Assembly (NCBI GenBank): GCA_963792075.1
Contig: CAWBUW010000006.1
Location: forward strand, 1 to 64,000
Source: CAWBUW01 sp963792075
GTDB lineage: Bacteria > Chloroflexota > Anaerolineae > Anaerolineales > UBA4823
Direction: 5' to 3'
Length of the DNA: 64,000 nucleotides
Shown here: one piece after another, positions 46,487-55,256 of the stretch
Layout: the number at the start of each line of letters is the position of its first letter
How positions within the stretch are numbered: position 1 is the stretch's first letter
Notes under the pieces: model-generated
The model's input: only the letters and a program-made list of their open reading frames with translations
The model's database searches: none
What the model was told of the DNA's origin: nothing
Translations under genes and position numbers: made by a program

Positions 46487-47539
46487 CTATTTTTGCCAGT
46501 TTTCAGGGCGCAGCGAGCGCACGGCGGCGCCGGCCTGCCACATTTCTGAATTGCGCATTTCGGCCAACTCGGCTTCCAGGCGGGCACGGTAATCGGGGGC
46601 GCTGTTGGCTTTGAGCACGATGCGGGTTTCCTCACCGGAAACCACGCTTTGGTAAAGGTCGTCAAAAACGGGTTTGACTGCCTCGCGGAAGCGGCCTTTC
46701 CAATCCAACGCGCCGCGTTGAGCTGTGGTGGATGTGTTGGCGTACATCCAATCCATGCCGTTTTGCCCGACCAGGCGGATCAGGCTCTGCGTCAGCTCTT
46801 CAACCGTTTCGTTGAAAGCCTCACTGGGGGTGTGCCCATGCTGGCGCAGCACGTTGTACTGCGCTTCCATCACGCCAGCCAGCGCGCCCATCAGGATGCC
46901 GCGTTCGCCGGTCAGGTCAGAGTAGACTTCGTTTTGGAAGGTGGTGGGGAAGAGGTAGCCCGCGCCGATAGCCATGCCCAATGCGAGCGTACGCTCCAGG
47001 GCGTGGCCTGTAGCGTCCTGGTGGACGGCAAAGCTGGCGTTGATCCCGCTGCCGTCCAGGAAGTTGGCGCGCACGCTGCGCCCGGAGCCTTTCGGCGCGA
47101 CCAGAGCCACATCGACGTGCGGCGGAGGTATCACGCCGGTCTGGTCTTTATAAACGATGGAGAAACCGTGCGAGAAATAGAGCAAATTGCCTTCATCCAG
47201 GCATTCGACAACCCGAGGCCACTGCGAGTGCTGGCCTGCATCGGAGAGCAGGTACTGGATCACGGTGCCGCGCTCGGCGGCTTCTTCAACCGAAAAGAGA
47301 GTCTCGCCGGGTATCCAGCCATCCGCAAGGGCTTTGTCCCAACTGGGGCTGCCCTGCTTCTGTCCAACGATGACCCGGATACCGTTATCACGCATATTAA
47401 GCGCCTGGGCAGGGCCTTGCACGCCGTAGCCCAACACTGCAACCACCTCATCCTTTAAAACCTGGCGGGCTTTTTCGAGACTGAATTCGTCGCGTGTGAC
47501 GACATCTTCCTCAACGCCGCCGAAATTGATCCTGGCCAT
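46487..47539 (-). CDS. ilvC: Ketol-acid reductoisomerase
   Basis: A protein of 350 residues, class I. NADPH-binding segment AVLGYGVQGPAQALNMRDNG and the conserved VALVAPKGSGRSVR, then the knotted C-terminal domain with Mg-binding Glu/Asp (DLTGERGILMGALAG, ALDWKGRF). It catalyses alkyl migration and reduction of acetolactate and acetohydroxybutyrate. AGGAG lies before the ATG. Confidence 0.95.
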   Translation of the reverse strand: MARINFGGVEEDVVTRDEFSLEKARQVLKDEVVAVLGYGVQGPAQALNMRDNGIRVIVGQKQGSPSWDKALADGWIPGETLFSVEEAAERGTVIQYLLSDAGQHSQWPRVVECLDEGNLLYFSHGFSIVYKDQTGVIPPPHVDVALVAPKGSGRSVRANFLDGSGINASFAVHQDATGHALERTLALGMAIGAGYLFPTTFQNEVYSDLTGERGILMGALAGVMEAQYNVLRQHGHTPSEAFNETVEELTQSLIRLVGQNGMDWMYANTSTTAQRGALDWKGRFREAVKPVFDDLYQSVVSGEETRIVLKANSAPDYRARLEAELAEMRNSEMWQAGAAVRSLRPENWQK

Positions 47540-47576
47540 GAAATCTTCTCCTTATCCTGGGTAAAAGTTGATTTTG

Positions 47577-47621
47577 TTTAGGAGTGTATGTGGCAGCGTA
47601 GCCGCCACATACACTCCTAAA
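47577..47621. repeat. Intra-operon palindrome P10
   Basis: 21-bp arms with one mismatch around GTA (TTTAGGAGTGTATGTGGC on the left arm). It lies between ilvN and ilvC, which are cotranscribed, so it is unlikely to be a full terminator. Confidence 0.85.
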
Positions 47622-47641
47622 ACAATTCTTGGGCTGCGGGA

Positions 47642-48163
47642 TTATGCCACCGCCATGGTGCTGTAAATATCGTTGTTGATCAGGGCCTCACTGCCGCGTT
47701 CCATTGCTACTGCGCCGGTACGTACCATCTCGATGATCCCCAGAGGCTTGAGGACTTCCACAAAGCCATCAATTTTATCTGCGTTGCCTGTGATCTCGAT
47801 GATCAGCGAGTTCTGTGTCACATCCACGACGCGGGCGCGAAAGACCTCAACCATCTGGAAAATTTCTGCCCGTTTCTCGGAGGCAGTGCTCACCTTGATC
47901 ATGGCCAGGTCGCGGCTGACCATCGGCTTGCTGGTCAGGTCTTCTACCTGGATCACGTTGACCAGCTTATAAAGGTACTGCATCAGCCTTTCCACGCTGG
48001 CAGGGTCGCTTTCCACCATGATGGTCATGCGCGAGACGCCCGCTGTATCGGTATGTCCTACGGTAAGGGATTCGATGTTGAAAGTGCGGCGGCGGAACAA
48101 CGAGGCGATCCGGTTCAAGACGCCGGGTTTGTCTTCGACTAAGATAACCAGGGTATGCTGCAT
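47642..48163 (-). CDS. ilvN: Acetolactate synthase small regulatory subunit
   Basis: A protein of 173 residues. The N-terminal ACT domain begins HTLVILVEDKPGVLNRIASLFRRR, followed by the usual second domain. It binds valine and controls the large subunit. 10 nt separate it from ilvB. Confidence 0.95.
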   Translation of the reverse strand: MQHTLVILVEDKPGVLNRIASLFRRRTFNIESLTVGHTDTAGVSRMTIMVESDPASVERLMQYLYKLVNVIQVEDLTSKPMVSRDLAMIKVSTASEKRAEIFQMVEVFRARVVDVTQNSLIIEITGNADKIDGFVEVLKPLGIIEMVRTGAVAMERGSEALINNDIYSTMAVA

Positions 48164-48173
48164 GGGGTTCCTC

Positions 48174-49886
48174 CTATATGTTTAAGGCCGTTTCAACGAT
48201 TGGATTGGGGCGGCGGATCATATTGTGCAGATCGGCTCCTGCCGGCACCATTGGGTAGACCGTGTCTTCTTGTTCCACGCGAAAATCAATCACCACGGTG
48301 CCTTCAATCTCCTGCGCCTTGCGAATGGCGGCTTCTACCTGGGAGCGCTCTGTGACGCGCAGGCCGCTCAGGCCATGCGCTTCTGCTATTTTGACGAAAT
48401 CTGGGCTGCGCATCGGCGTGGCAGCATAGCGGCGTTCGTAGAAGAACTCCTGCCACTGGCGGACCATGCCTAGGAAGCCGTTGTTAATAATGGCTACGTT
48501 CACTTTGATCCCTTCCTGTGCGGCTGTCGCCAGCTCGGACATGGTCATCTGGAACCCCCCATCGCCGACCACGGTCCAGACCTCACCTTGCGGGCTGGCG
48601 AACCTGGCACCGATAGCGGATGGCAGGCCAAAGCCCATCGTACCCAACCCGCCGGAGGTGACCCAACGGTGGGGTTTTTCGATGCGGTAATACTGCGCAG
48701 CCCACATCTGGTTTTGGCCCACATCGGTCGTGATGACAGCATCGCTGCCGGTAAACCTCCATAGGTCATGGATCACGTGCGCTGCGTACAGGTGACCATC
48801 ATCGGGCAAATTCTGAATATCGCGCACGGCACTCTCGCCGCGCAGGTCGTTGATATATTCCAGCCATGCGCTGTGGTCACTGGTTTCGAGGAGGGCGTTG
48901 ATCTGCCCAAGGATATCTTTGACGTTGCCTACCAGGCCCACATCTACTTTGACATTCTTATTGATCTCGGAAGGATCGATTTCGATGTGGATTTTGTGGG
49001 CCTTCTGCGCATAGGTATGCAGGTTGCCGGTTACGCGGTCATCGAAGCGCATACCCAGGGCTAGCAGCAAATCGGCTTCCTGGATGGCGGTGTTGACCCA
49101 GGCTTCGCCGTGCATGCCCATCATGCCCAGGTTGAGCGGGTGGCTTGCCGGCAGCGCACCGATGCCCAGCAGGGTCAGCGCCACGGGGACCTGTGCTTTT
49201 TCGGCGAAAGCGCGTAATTCGGCCATGGCGTTGCTCATCAGGACGCCTTGCCCTGCCAGCACCACGGGTCGTTTGGCGCTGTGGATCAACTCCATCGCTT
49301 TTTGCAGGCCCTCGCTGGTCGGGTGCAAGTTGGGGTTGTAACCACGCAGCCGGACCGGGCGGGTATCGTATTCCCAGTTCTCGATGGCTGCTTGCTGTGC
49401 ATCTTTGGCGATATCGACGAGCACCGGTCCGGGGCGCCCGGAGCGAGCGATGTAGAAGGCCTCACGGATGGCGGGCATAATATCGTGTACGTCTGTCACC
49501 AGGTAATTGTGCTTGGTAATCGGCAGGGTGATGCCGGTCACGTCCGTTTCCTGGAAGGCGTCGTAACCGATGAACTTGCTCGCCACCTGCCCGGTGATGA
49601 AGACTACCGGCACCGAGTCCATGTACGCATTAGCAATGCCTGTAACCAGATTGGTAGCACCCGGCCCGGATGTGGCCATCGAGACGCCCACCTTTCCGCT
49701 CACTCTGGCATAGCCATCAGCCATGTGCGCGCCGCCCTGCTCGTGGCGCGGCAGGACGTGATGGATGGGGTAATCCAGCATGGCATCGTAAATCGGAAGG
49801 TTGGCCCCGCCTGGGTAGCCGAAGACTACTTCCACACCTTCCTGAAGTAAGCATTCCCATACAATTTGAGCACCGGTACGTTTCAT
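48174..49886 (-). CDS. ilvB: Acetolactate synthase large subunit
   Basis: A protein of 570 residues, a thiamine diphosphate enzyme making acetolactate or acetohydroxybutyrate. VFGYPGGANLPIYDAM and LPRHEQGGAHMADGYAR contain the catalytic Glu region, and VVGDGGFQMTMSELATA with the downstream NN is the ThDP motif. The start at 49886 has GGAGGAAAAG upstream; a longer frame reads into a palindrome. Confidence 0.96.
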   Translation of the reverse strand: MKRTGAQIVWECLLQEGVEVVFGYPGGANLPIYDAMLDYPIHHVLPRHEQGGAHMADGYARVSGKVGVSMATSGPGATNLVTGIANAYMDSVPVVFITGQVASKFIGYDAFQETDVTGITLPITKHNYLVTDVHDIMPAIREAFYIARSGRPGPVLVDIAKDAQQAAIENWEYDTRPVRLRGYNPNLHPTSEGLQKAMELIHSAKRPVVLAGQGVLMSNAMAELRAFAEKAQVPVALTLLGIGALPASHPLNLGMMGMHGEAWVNTAIQEADLLLALGMRFDDRVTGNLHTYAQKAHKIHIEIDPSEINKNVKVDVGLVGNVKDILGQINALLETSDHSAWLEYINDLRGESAVRDIQNLPDDGHLYAAHVIHDLWRFTGSDAVITTDVGQNQMWAAQYYRIEKPHRWVTSGGLGTMGFGLPSAIGARFASPQGEVWTVVGDGGFQMTMSELATAAQEGIKVNVAIINNGFLGMVRQWQEFFYERRYAATPMRSPDFVKIAEAHGLSGLRVTERSQVEAAIRKAQEIEGTVVIDFRVEQEDTVYPMVPAGADLHNMIRRPNPIVETALNI

Positions 49887-49918
49887 CTTTTCCTCCAGAT
49901 TTTTTGGTAATGTGGTAC

Positions 49919-49965
49919 TTTTGGAGTTGTTTTGGGTGGCTTTTCTGCCCAAAACAACTCCAAAA
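49919..49965. repeat. Intra-operon palindrome P11
   Basis: Perfect 18-bp arms TTTTGGAGTTGTTTTGGG and complement around an 11-nt loop, between ilvD and ilvB. Confidence 0.85.
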
Positions 49966-49976
49966 ATCCCTTAACT

Positions 49977-51648
49977 TCAATCGTTGGCCAGGACCGCTCC
50001 GCTGTCGGCGCTGGTGACAAAGTGAGCATAACGTTTGAGCCACTTGCTGCTCATCTTAGGAGTAAAGGGGGGCAGGGCAGCCAGGCGGGCGTCGATCTCG
50101 GACTGGCTCAAGCTCAGCTCCAGCTTGCGTGCTTCGAGGTCGATCGTGATCTTATCGCCAGGCTGGACCGCGGCGATCGGGCCGCCCGCTGCGGCTTCGG
50201 GTGAAACATGACCGATGCAGGCGCCGCGCGTCCCGCCGCTGAATCGCCCATCGGTGATCAATGCCACCTTGTCGCCCAATCCCATGCCCATGATCGCGCT
50301 GGTGGGGGAGAGCATCTCTTGCATGCCTGGCCCGCCGCGCGGCCCTTCATAGCGGACGATCACCACATCGCCAGCCTTTACTTTGCCGGCAAGAATACCG
50401 GCCATGGCGTCTTCCTGCGATTCAAACACCACTGCCGGCCCCGAGAACTTCATCATCGACGGGTTGACGCCGCCGCTTTTGACCACTGCGCCCCTCGGCG
50501 CCAGGTTGCCAAATAACACGCTCAACCCGCCGCGCTTTGAATGGGCGTTTTCAAAACGGCGGATCACTTCGTCGTCTTCGATTCTGGCATCCTGGATCGA
50601 CTGGCCCAGCGTGGTCCCGCTTACCGTGAGGCGGTCGAAGTGCAGCATGCCTGTCGCCGCGCTGCACCTCGTTCAGGATGGCAGGGACGCCGCCGGCGCG
50701 GTGTACATCTTCCATGTGCCATTTGCCCGCCGGGCTGACCTTGCAAATGTGAGGCACGCGGTCGGCGACGGCGTTGATGCGGCTCAGGGGGTAATCTACC
50801 TGGGCTTCGTGCGCCAGCGCCAGGGTGTGCAGCACCGTGTTGGTTGAACCGCCCATAGCCATATCCAGCGCAAAAGCGTCATCGATTGCGTCTGCGGTGA
50901 CGATGTCGCGCGGTTTGAGATCGCGCTCGATCAAGACCATGATCTGAGCTGCGGCGCTGCGCGCCAGGGCCTCACGCTGCTCGCTCCTGGCCAGTGCGGT
51001 ACCGTTGTAAGGCAGCGCCAACCCGATGGCTTCCATCAAGCAGTTCATCGAATTGGCGGTGAACATGCCAGAGCAAGAGCCACAGGATGGGCAGGCGTAG
51101 CGCTCCAGTGTGGTCAGGCGCTGCGCATCGATCTTACCGGCAGAATAAGCGCCGACCCCCTCAAAAACCGAGATCAGGTCAATCGCTTCGCCTTCGGGGG
51201 TGCGCCCGGCAGCCATTGGCCCGCCGGATACAAAGATCGTGGGGATATTGACGCGCATGGCTGCCATGAGCATGCCCGGCACAATTTTGTCGCAGTTGGG
51301 GATGCAGACCATGGCATCGAAGCAGTGCGCTTCGAGCATCGTTTCCACACTGTCAGCGATCAATTCCCGCGAGGGGAGCGAAAATTTCATACCGGCATGT
51401 CCCATGGCGATACCATCGTCCACGCCGATGGTATTGAATTCAAAGGGCACGCCGCCTGCTGCCCGCACGGCGTCCTTGACCAGACGGCCAAATCCTTGCA
51501 AATGGACGTGACCTGGGATGATATCTACATATGAATTGACGATTGCCACGAAGGGCTTGGGGAAGTCGCTTTCACTGACGCCAGTGGCGCGCAGCAGTGC
51601 TCGGTGGGGGGCTTTTTCAAAACCGGTTTTGATTGTGTCTGAACGCAT
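49977..51648 (-). CDS. ilvD: Dihydroxy-acid dehydratase, frameshifted as read
   Basis: An iron-sulfur dehydratase for the third step of Ile and Val synthesis. The 5' part (to about 50650) ends correctly with [15 protein letters not shown] and the 3' part resumes at [14 protein letters not shown] in another frame. Dropping one base at about 50652 joins them (RGDGMLHFD) into a protein of about 556 residues, the normal length. Cluster ligands are present: [34 protein letters not shown]. Because the pathway needs it, a sequence error is more likely than gene loss. First structural gene after the attenuator. Confidence 0.92.
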
Positions 51649-51680
51649 GGCGGCTGCAATCTCGCTTTCCCTGGAAACAG

Positions 51681-51710
51681 AAGAGCCGCCCGAGTGGTCG
51701 GGCGGCTCTT
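51681..51710 (-). terminator. Attenuator terminator upstream of ilvD
   Basis: A 13-bp GC-rich stem (AAGAGCCGCCCGA/TCGGGCGGCTCTT) followed by CTGTTT, 28 nt after the leader peptide stop and 32 nt before the ilvD start. It is transcribed before any structural gene of the operon, which fits a regulated terminator. Confidence 0.8.
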
Positions 51711-51738
51711 GGTAATTTTTGAACTTCTACCGGTAAGT

Positions 51739-51840
51739 TTATCTCACCTTTACTTCAGCCATCCCAACCACAAATGGGTTCTTAATAATAAGAACCGCAA
51801 CAATAATAATAAGGGAGAGGAGGGACAGGTAGGCTGACAT
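51739..51840 (-). CDS. ilv operon leader peptide
   Basis: A 33-codon frame right after the promoter. Sixteen of 33 residues are Leu, Ile or Val, with the run LIIIVAVLII at residues 10-19. Such control codons are the mark of ribosome-mediated attenuation as in the enterobacterial ilv leaders. The Ile codons overlap a perfect hairpin GGTTCTT/AAGAACC (51778-51797), which may act as the pause structure, and a terminator follows. Stalling at these codons when charged tRNA is scarce would favour readthrough into ilvD. There is no clear ribosome binding site; the leader would be only about 10 nt long. Confidence 0.85.
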   Translation of the reverse strand: MSAYLSLLSLIIIVAVLIIKNPFVVGMAEVKVR

Positions 51841-51855
51841 AGGATTAATTTCTCA

Positions 51856-51883
51856 ATTGTACGTAGAAAACCAATTCTGTCAA
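51856..51883 (-). promoter_or_regulatory. Main promoter of the ilv-leu operon
   Basis: Consensus TTGACA and TACAAT separated by 16 bp, 15 nt before the leader peptide ATG. It lies between pheA and the leader. Confidence 0.85.
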
Positions 51884-51933
51884 GAGGGAAATGCCAGAAA
51901 TTAAATTGTCATTTTTGTAAGGTAAAAGGGAGA

Positions 51934-52753
51934 TTAAGTGGTCTGGCTGCGCGGGTAAGAACCCAACACGCGCAGCATGGTGGCGTATTCCCCCAGGTGA
52001 TCCAGCGCTTTGCGCGCTCGCTCCTCGGTGCTGGCGCCGGCAAAGTCGATGTAAAACAGGTAATCCCAAGGCGAGCCGACAAGCGGGCGAGATTCGATCT
52101 TGGTCAGGTCAATATCGCGCAGGGCGAAGACCGACAGCGCCTTGAAAAGGGCGCCCGGCGCATTCTTGAGGGCGAACACAATGGACGTTTTAGCAGGAGG
52201 CTGGGGGGTAACCGGCTGGCGGGCGATTACCAGGAAACGGGTGTAGTTCTGGGCATTATCTTCGATGCCCTGCTCCAGCACATTCATCTCGTAAAGTTGG
52301 GCGGCACGCGTCGGATGCAATTGCCGCCGTCTGGCGGTCGCCGCTCTGGCGCAGCATTTTGACGCTGCCGGCGGTGTCGTAGACCGATTCGATTTTGACC
52401 TGATCCAGGTGGCGCAAATAACCGGCGCACTGCGCCAGCCCCTGGGGGTGGCTGATCACCCGGCGCAGGTCGCTTTTGACTACGCCTGGCAGCGCGATCA
52501 GACAGTGGCGCACGCGCAAGAAATGCTCGCCGGTAATCCACAACTGGTGGCGCAGCAGCAGATCATAGTTTTGGTAGATCGAGCCGGCGAGCGAGTTTTC
52601 GATGGGCACCAGAGCGGCATCGCAGGCTTCGCCTGTCACGGCATCGAATACGGCATCAAAGGTCTCGCGGGGCAGAGTATCCACTGCGCCGAAGTATGCG
52701 AAAATGGCTTCCTCGGAGTAGGCTCCGGGCTCGCCCTGGAATGAAATGAGCAT
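51934..52753 (-). CDS. pheA: Prephenate dehydratase, frameshifted as read
   Basis: Converts prephenate to phenylpyruvate for phenylalanine synthesis. The catalytic domain begins [13 protein letters not shown] and contains [16 protein letters not shown] and [11 protein letters not shown]. The frame then breaks; deleting the base at about 52306 restores [14 protein letters not shown], leading into NYTRFLVI and a C-terminal ACT domain with the Phe-binding [15 protein letters not shown]. The joined protein is about 273 residues, normal for a monofunctional enzyme. Confidence 0.9.
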
Positions 52754-52761
52754 GTGGCCTC

Positions 52762-53917
52762 CTAATACAAGATCGTCTTCAGTCCGTGGTAGAGTGCGTC
52801 CAGGTCAGCCTGGGTGTTATAAGCCTGCACGGAAATGCGCACGAACTTGCGCCCGTTCCATTCCGTCAACGGCACTTCCACCCGGTGCTCTGCATACAGC
52901 CGCGCTTTGAGCGTGGGAACGTCTGTGGCTGGCGGGAGCGGGGCAATAACCATCTGGTGGTAAAGATACGAGTCTGGCGGGTATAAAGGCTCCATATGCA
53001 CCAACTCGCAGACGCGTTGGATGGCTGAGCTTAGCAGAGCGTGACAATCCTGGCGCACCTGGTCCCAGTGATGCGCCTGCATGAACTCGATCGCGGCCGG
53101 GACGGTGAGCGCGGCAGCCGGGTCTTTTGTCCCGGACCAACCCAGGTAGTCCTGGAAGCGCGACCCGCTGGTGGATTGCGGTGTAGTGTGGTAACCCCAG
53201 CTCACGACCAAAGGTTCGATGCGGTCCTGCACTTGAGGGCGAGCATAGAGGAACCCGGCGCCCTTGGGGCTGAGCATCCACTTGTGACAGTTACCCGTAT
53301 AAAAATCGGCGCCGATCGCTTCCAGGTCCAGCGGAATCTGCCCAGGGGCATGCGCTCCATCGATCACAGTCAGGATGCCCGCCTGCCGCGCCCGGGCGCA
53401 GATCGCCTCCACCGGCAGCCGCAGGGCAGTAGGGGAGGTGATGTGGCTGAGGTAAATGACCCTGGTGCGCGGCGTGACGCCCTGCCAGAACTGCGCCACC
53501 ATTTCTTCGGGCGTGTTTGCGGGTAAGGGGATGGACTGGTGAAGGTAAGCTGCGCCGCTCTTTTTACAGGTGAACTCCCAGGTGTAATCACAGGCGCCGT
53601 ATTCGTGGTCGCTGGCCAGGATTTCATCGCCTGTTTCGAGCTGCAGCGAGTGAGCGACGATGTTGACACCGTGCGTGGCGTTGGTCACAAAGACCAGGTT
53701 GTCAGCCGCGGTGTGCAGGTACGCTCCCAGCGCCTGGCGCGCTTCGCGGTCGAGGGAGGCTCTCGCGCCCCAGGAAGAGCACGGGTTGGCTTTCCAGCCG
53801 CCTTTGCCAGGCCTGGTAAGCCTCAAACACCGGGATGGGGCAGGCGCCAAACGAGCCGTGGTTGAGGAAGTGGATGGATGGATCAAGGAGAAAGTAGGGT
53901 TTAAAAGGATTATCCAT
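52762..53917 (-). CDS. Class V PLP aminotransferase (isopenicillin N epimerase-like), frameshifted as read
   Basis: The N-terminus ([20 protein letters not shown]) and the rest are in two frames. Removing one base at 53761-53763 joins GRE to [15 protein letters not shown] and gives about 385 residues. Family features are [13 protein letters not shown] (PLP phosphate), [29 protein letters not shown] and the Schiff-base Lys in [17 protein letters not shown]. Relatives include isopenicillin N epimerase and cysteine desulfurase-like lyases; the substrate here is unknown. It is adjacent to pheA (8-nt gap). Confidence 0.82.
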
Positions 53918-54110
53918 ATATCGGCTTTACCTTCGCCCGAATCAACTCAAACTTCCGCTCGGTTGGCGTTACAAACAGGCAGCGCCCTTCACCTCTCTCA
54001 CGCCGCGCGCGGGCAATGCGCCCGGCAGCGAACAGGCCAAAATCGGGGATGCCTGCGCCGGTGGCGCGGATATCCCGCAGTTCAGTTAAATAGCGCTCTA
54101 GTGGGTGCAT
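53910..54110 (-). pseudogene. 66-residue remnant, possibly of a type ISP restriction-modification enzyme
   Basis: The first part, HPLERYLTELRDIRATGAG, resembles from memory the N-terminus of large fused restriction-methylase proteins, and PDFGLFAAG resembles a segment normally much further along. An internal deletion that kept the frame would explain this. The end overlaps the aminotransferase start by 8 nt. Alternatively it is a genuine small protein. The assignment is tentative. Confidence 0.35.
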
Positions 54111-54200
54111 GGCAGCAGGCTCCTGCAGCTAATCATACACGCAGAAGAGGGAAAAGGCAAACCATAACCGATAGAATGTTAATTTTGGAAATGGCCGATA

Positions 54201-54878
54201 CTAATCGAACCGGTAGCCGAAGCCGCGCCGGTTGATCAGGTGGCGAGGCTCGTCCGGATTTTCTTCGATCTTTTTTCGCAGTGACCAAATGAACTGTTTG
54301 ACATGTTGTTCGTCACCATCGCAGTATTCCCCCCAGACTTCTGATAAGAGCCGGGCGATGGGAATTGTCCGGTTGGCATGCCGGGCAAGCGCTTCCAGCA
54401 GACGGTATTCGATGGGAGTCAAGGGGACAACTTTCCCATCCACCGACACCCGCTTCCGTCCGAAATCGATCAGCAGCTCTTCGCTTTTCACAGATTGATC
54501 TGCCGGGAAATCGATTTTGGCGCGGTTAAGCACCGCCCAGATACGGGCGTTCAGCTCCGCAAAAGAGAACGGTTTTTTCACGTAATCGTCTGCGCCAAGA
54601 AAGAAGCCTTGTAAAACATCAGCTTCAGTTGTTTGTGTAGTCACAAAAATGATCGGTACCCTGGAATGCTGGCGCAATTGCTTGCATACTTCCCAACCGT
54701 CTAACCCTGACAGCACCACTTCCAATAATACTAAATCTGGTTGGAGCTTCTCAGCGGCTGCCAGGCCTTCTTCCCCCGTTTGGGCAAAAGATACAGTGTA
54801 CCCTTGCAACCCTAAGTACATCGATAGTGCATCGAACGTAAAAGGATCGCTATCGATCAGTAAGATATTGGCTCCCAT
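54201..54878 (-). CDS. OmpR-family response regulator with Glu at the phosphorylation site
   Basis: A protein of 225 residues: receiver domain (1-120) and winged-helix DNA-binding domain (about 130-225, LTPIEYRLLEALARH and RRGFGYRF). The acidic pair (DSD, residues 9 and 11) and the Lys of KKPFS are kept, but the acceptor Asp is replaced by Glu53 (DLVLLEVVL). Glu often mimics a phosphorylated state, so activity may not depend on a kinase; none is encoded nearby. AAGGA precedes the ATG. Confidence 0.9.
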   Translation of the reverse strand: MGANILLIDSDPFTFDALSMYLGLQGYTVSFAQTGEEGLAAAEKLQPDLVLLEVVLSGLDGWEVCKQLRQHSRVPIIFVTTQTTEADVLQGFFLGADDYVKKPFSFAELNARIWAVLNRAKIDFPADQSVKSEELLIDFGRKRVSVDGKVVPLTPIEYRLLEALARHANRTIPIARLLSEVWGEYCDGDEQHVKQFIWSLRKKIEENPDEPRHLINRRGFGYRFD

Positions 54879-54905
54879 TGAAAGTTCCTTTACCGATAAA
54901 TCGGG

Positions 54906-54934
54906 ACTATCTTGATAGTTTATCTATTATATCA
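54906..54934 (-). promoter_or_regulatory. Promoter and possible operator of the response regulator gene
   Basis: Extended -10 TGATATAAT (54926-54934) followed, just past the expected start site, by the palindrome ACTATC-AA-GATAGT (54906-54919). The position suits autoregulation. Confidence 0.5.
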
Positions 54935-54953
54935 AATCTTTGGCTAAGAACCA

Positions 54954-55000
54954 GTTTCAGGATTGTTGCAGTGTCTTTGCCATTGCAACAATCCTGAAAC
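54954..55000. repeat. Intergenic palindrome P13
   Basis: Perfect 17-bp arms GTTTCAGGATTGTTGCA and complement around a 13-nt loop, followed by TTTTAG. It lies between the divergent response regulator and mntP. Confidence 0.85.
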
Positions 55001-55034
55001 TTTTAGAAGAGCCCCTCCCCAGACGAAACCCTGA

Positions 55035-55063
55035 TTGACCCCCCAACTATCCTGTACTATACT
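55035..55063 (+). promoter_or_regulatory. Promoter of the mntP transcript
   Basis: TTGACC and TATACT separated by 17 bp. The predicted start site is at about 55070, so the leader of about 330 nt contains a palindrome, a riboswitch and a 115-bp repeat. Confidence 0.65.
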
Positions 55064-55069
55064 TAGAAC

Positions 55070-55150
55070 CTATCCGAAAATTATTTTGGTAGTATGCGTG
55101 GCGGCGTAGCCGCCACACATACTACCAAACAGAATTCAGTTTTCGGATAG
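55070..55150. repeat. Composite palindrome P12 with outer inverted repeat
   Basis: The inner stem (55085-55105 and 55109-55129, one mismatch, loop GTA) is enclosed by an 11-bp outer repeat CTATCCGAAAA (55070) and TTTTCGGATAG (55140). Confidence 0.88.
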
Positions 55151-55159
55151 ATACTTACT

Positions 55160-55256
55160 CTGTCCCTTGATGGGGAGTAGCCGCCCGCGAAGCGCGGAGT
55201 GAACAGTCGACATACCGGACTTTGTCCCGGCTGTTCAAGATGCTTTCTTGTGCGAG
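55160..55256 (+). promoter_or_regulatory. yybP-ykoY (Mn2+) riboswitch aptamer
   Basis: The canonical L1 sequence GGGGAGTAG is at 55172-55180 and the L3 segment GTCGACATAC (consensus GTCAACATAC) at 55206-55215. A small hairpin lies between them and the stem GAACAG/CTGTTC closes L3 together with CCGGAC/GTCCCGG; GCGAGA ends the aptamer. The downstream gene is MntP, a classical target of this Mn2+ sensor. The 3' flank, where the expression platform should be, is occupied by a 115-bp repeat. Confidence 0.8.

Noticed and set aside
45488..46549. Plus-strand frame of 353 codons opposite leuA
   Set aside because: It is an antisense shadow of leuA with no motif.
31686..49965. Palindromes considered as rho-independent terminators
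   Set aside because: Most lack a T-tract, and several lie between cotranscribed genes of the ilv operon; only the T-tailed hairpins are called terminators.
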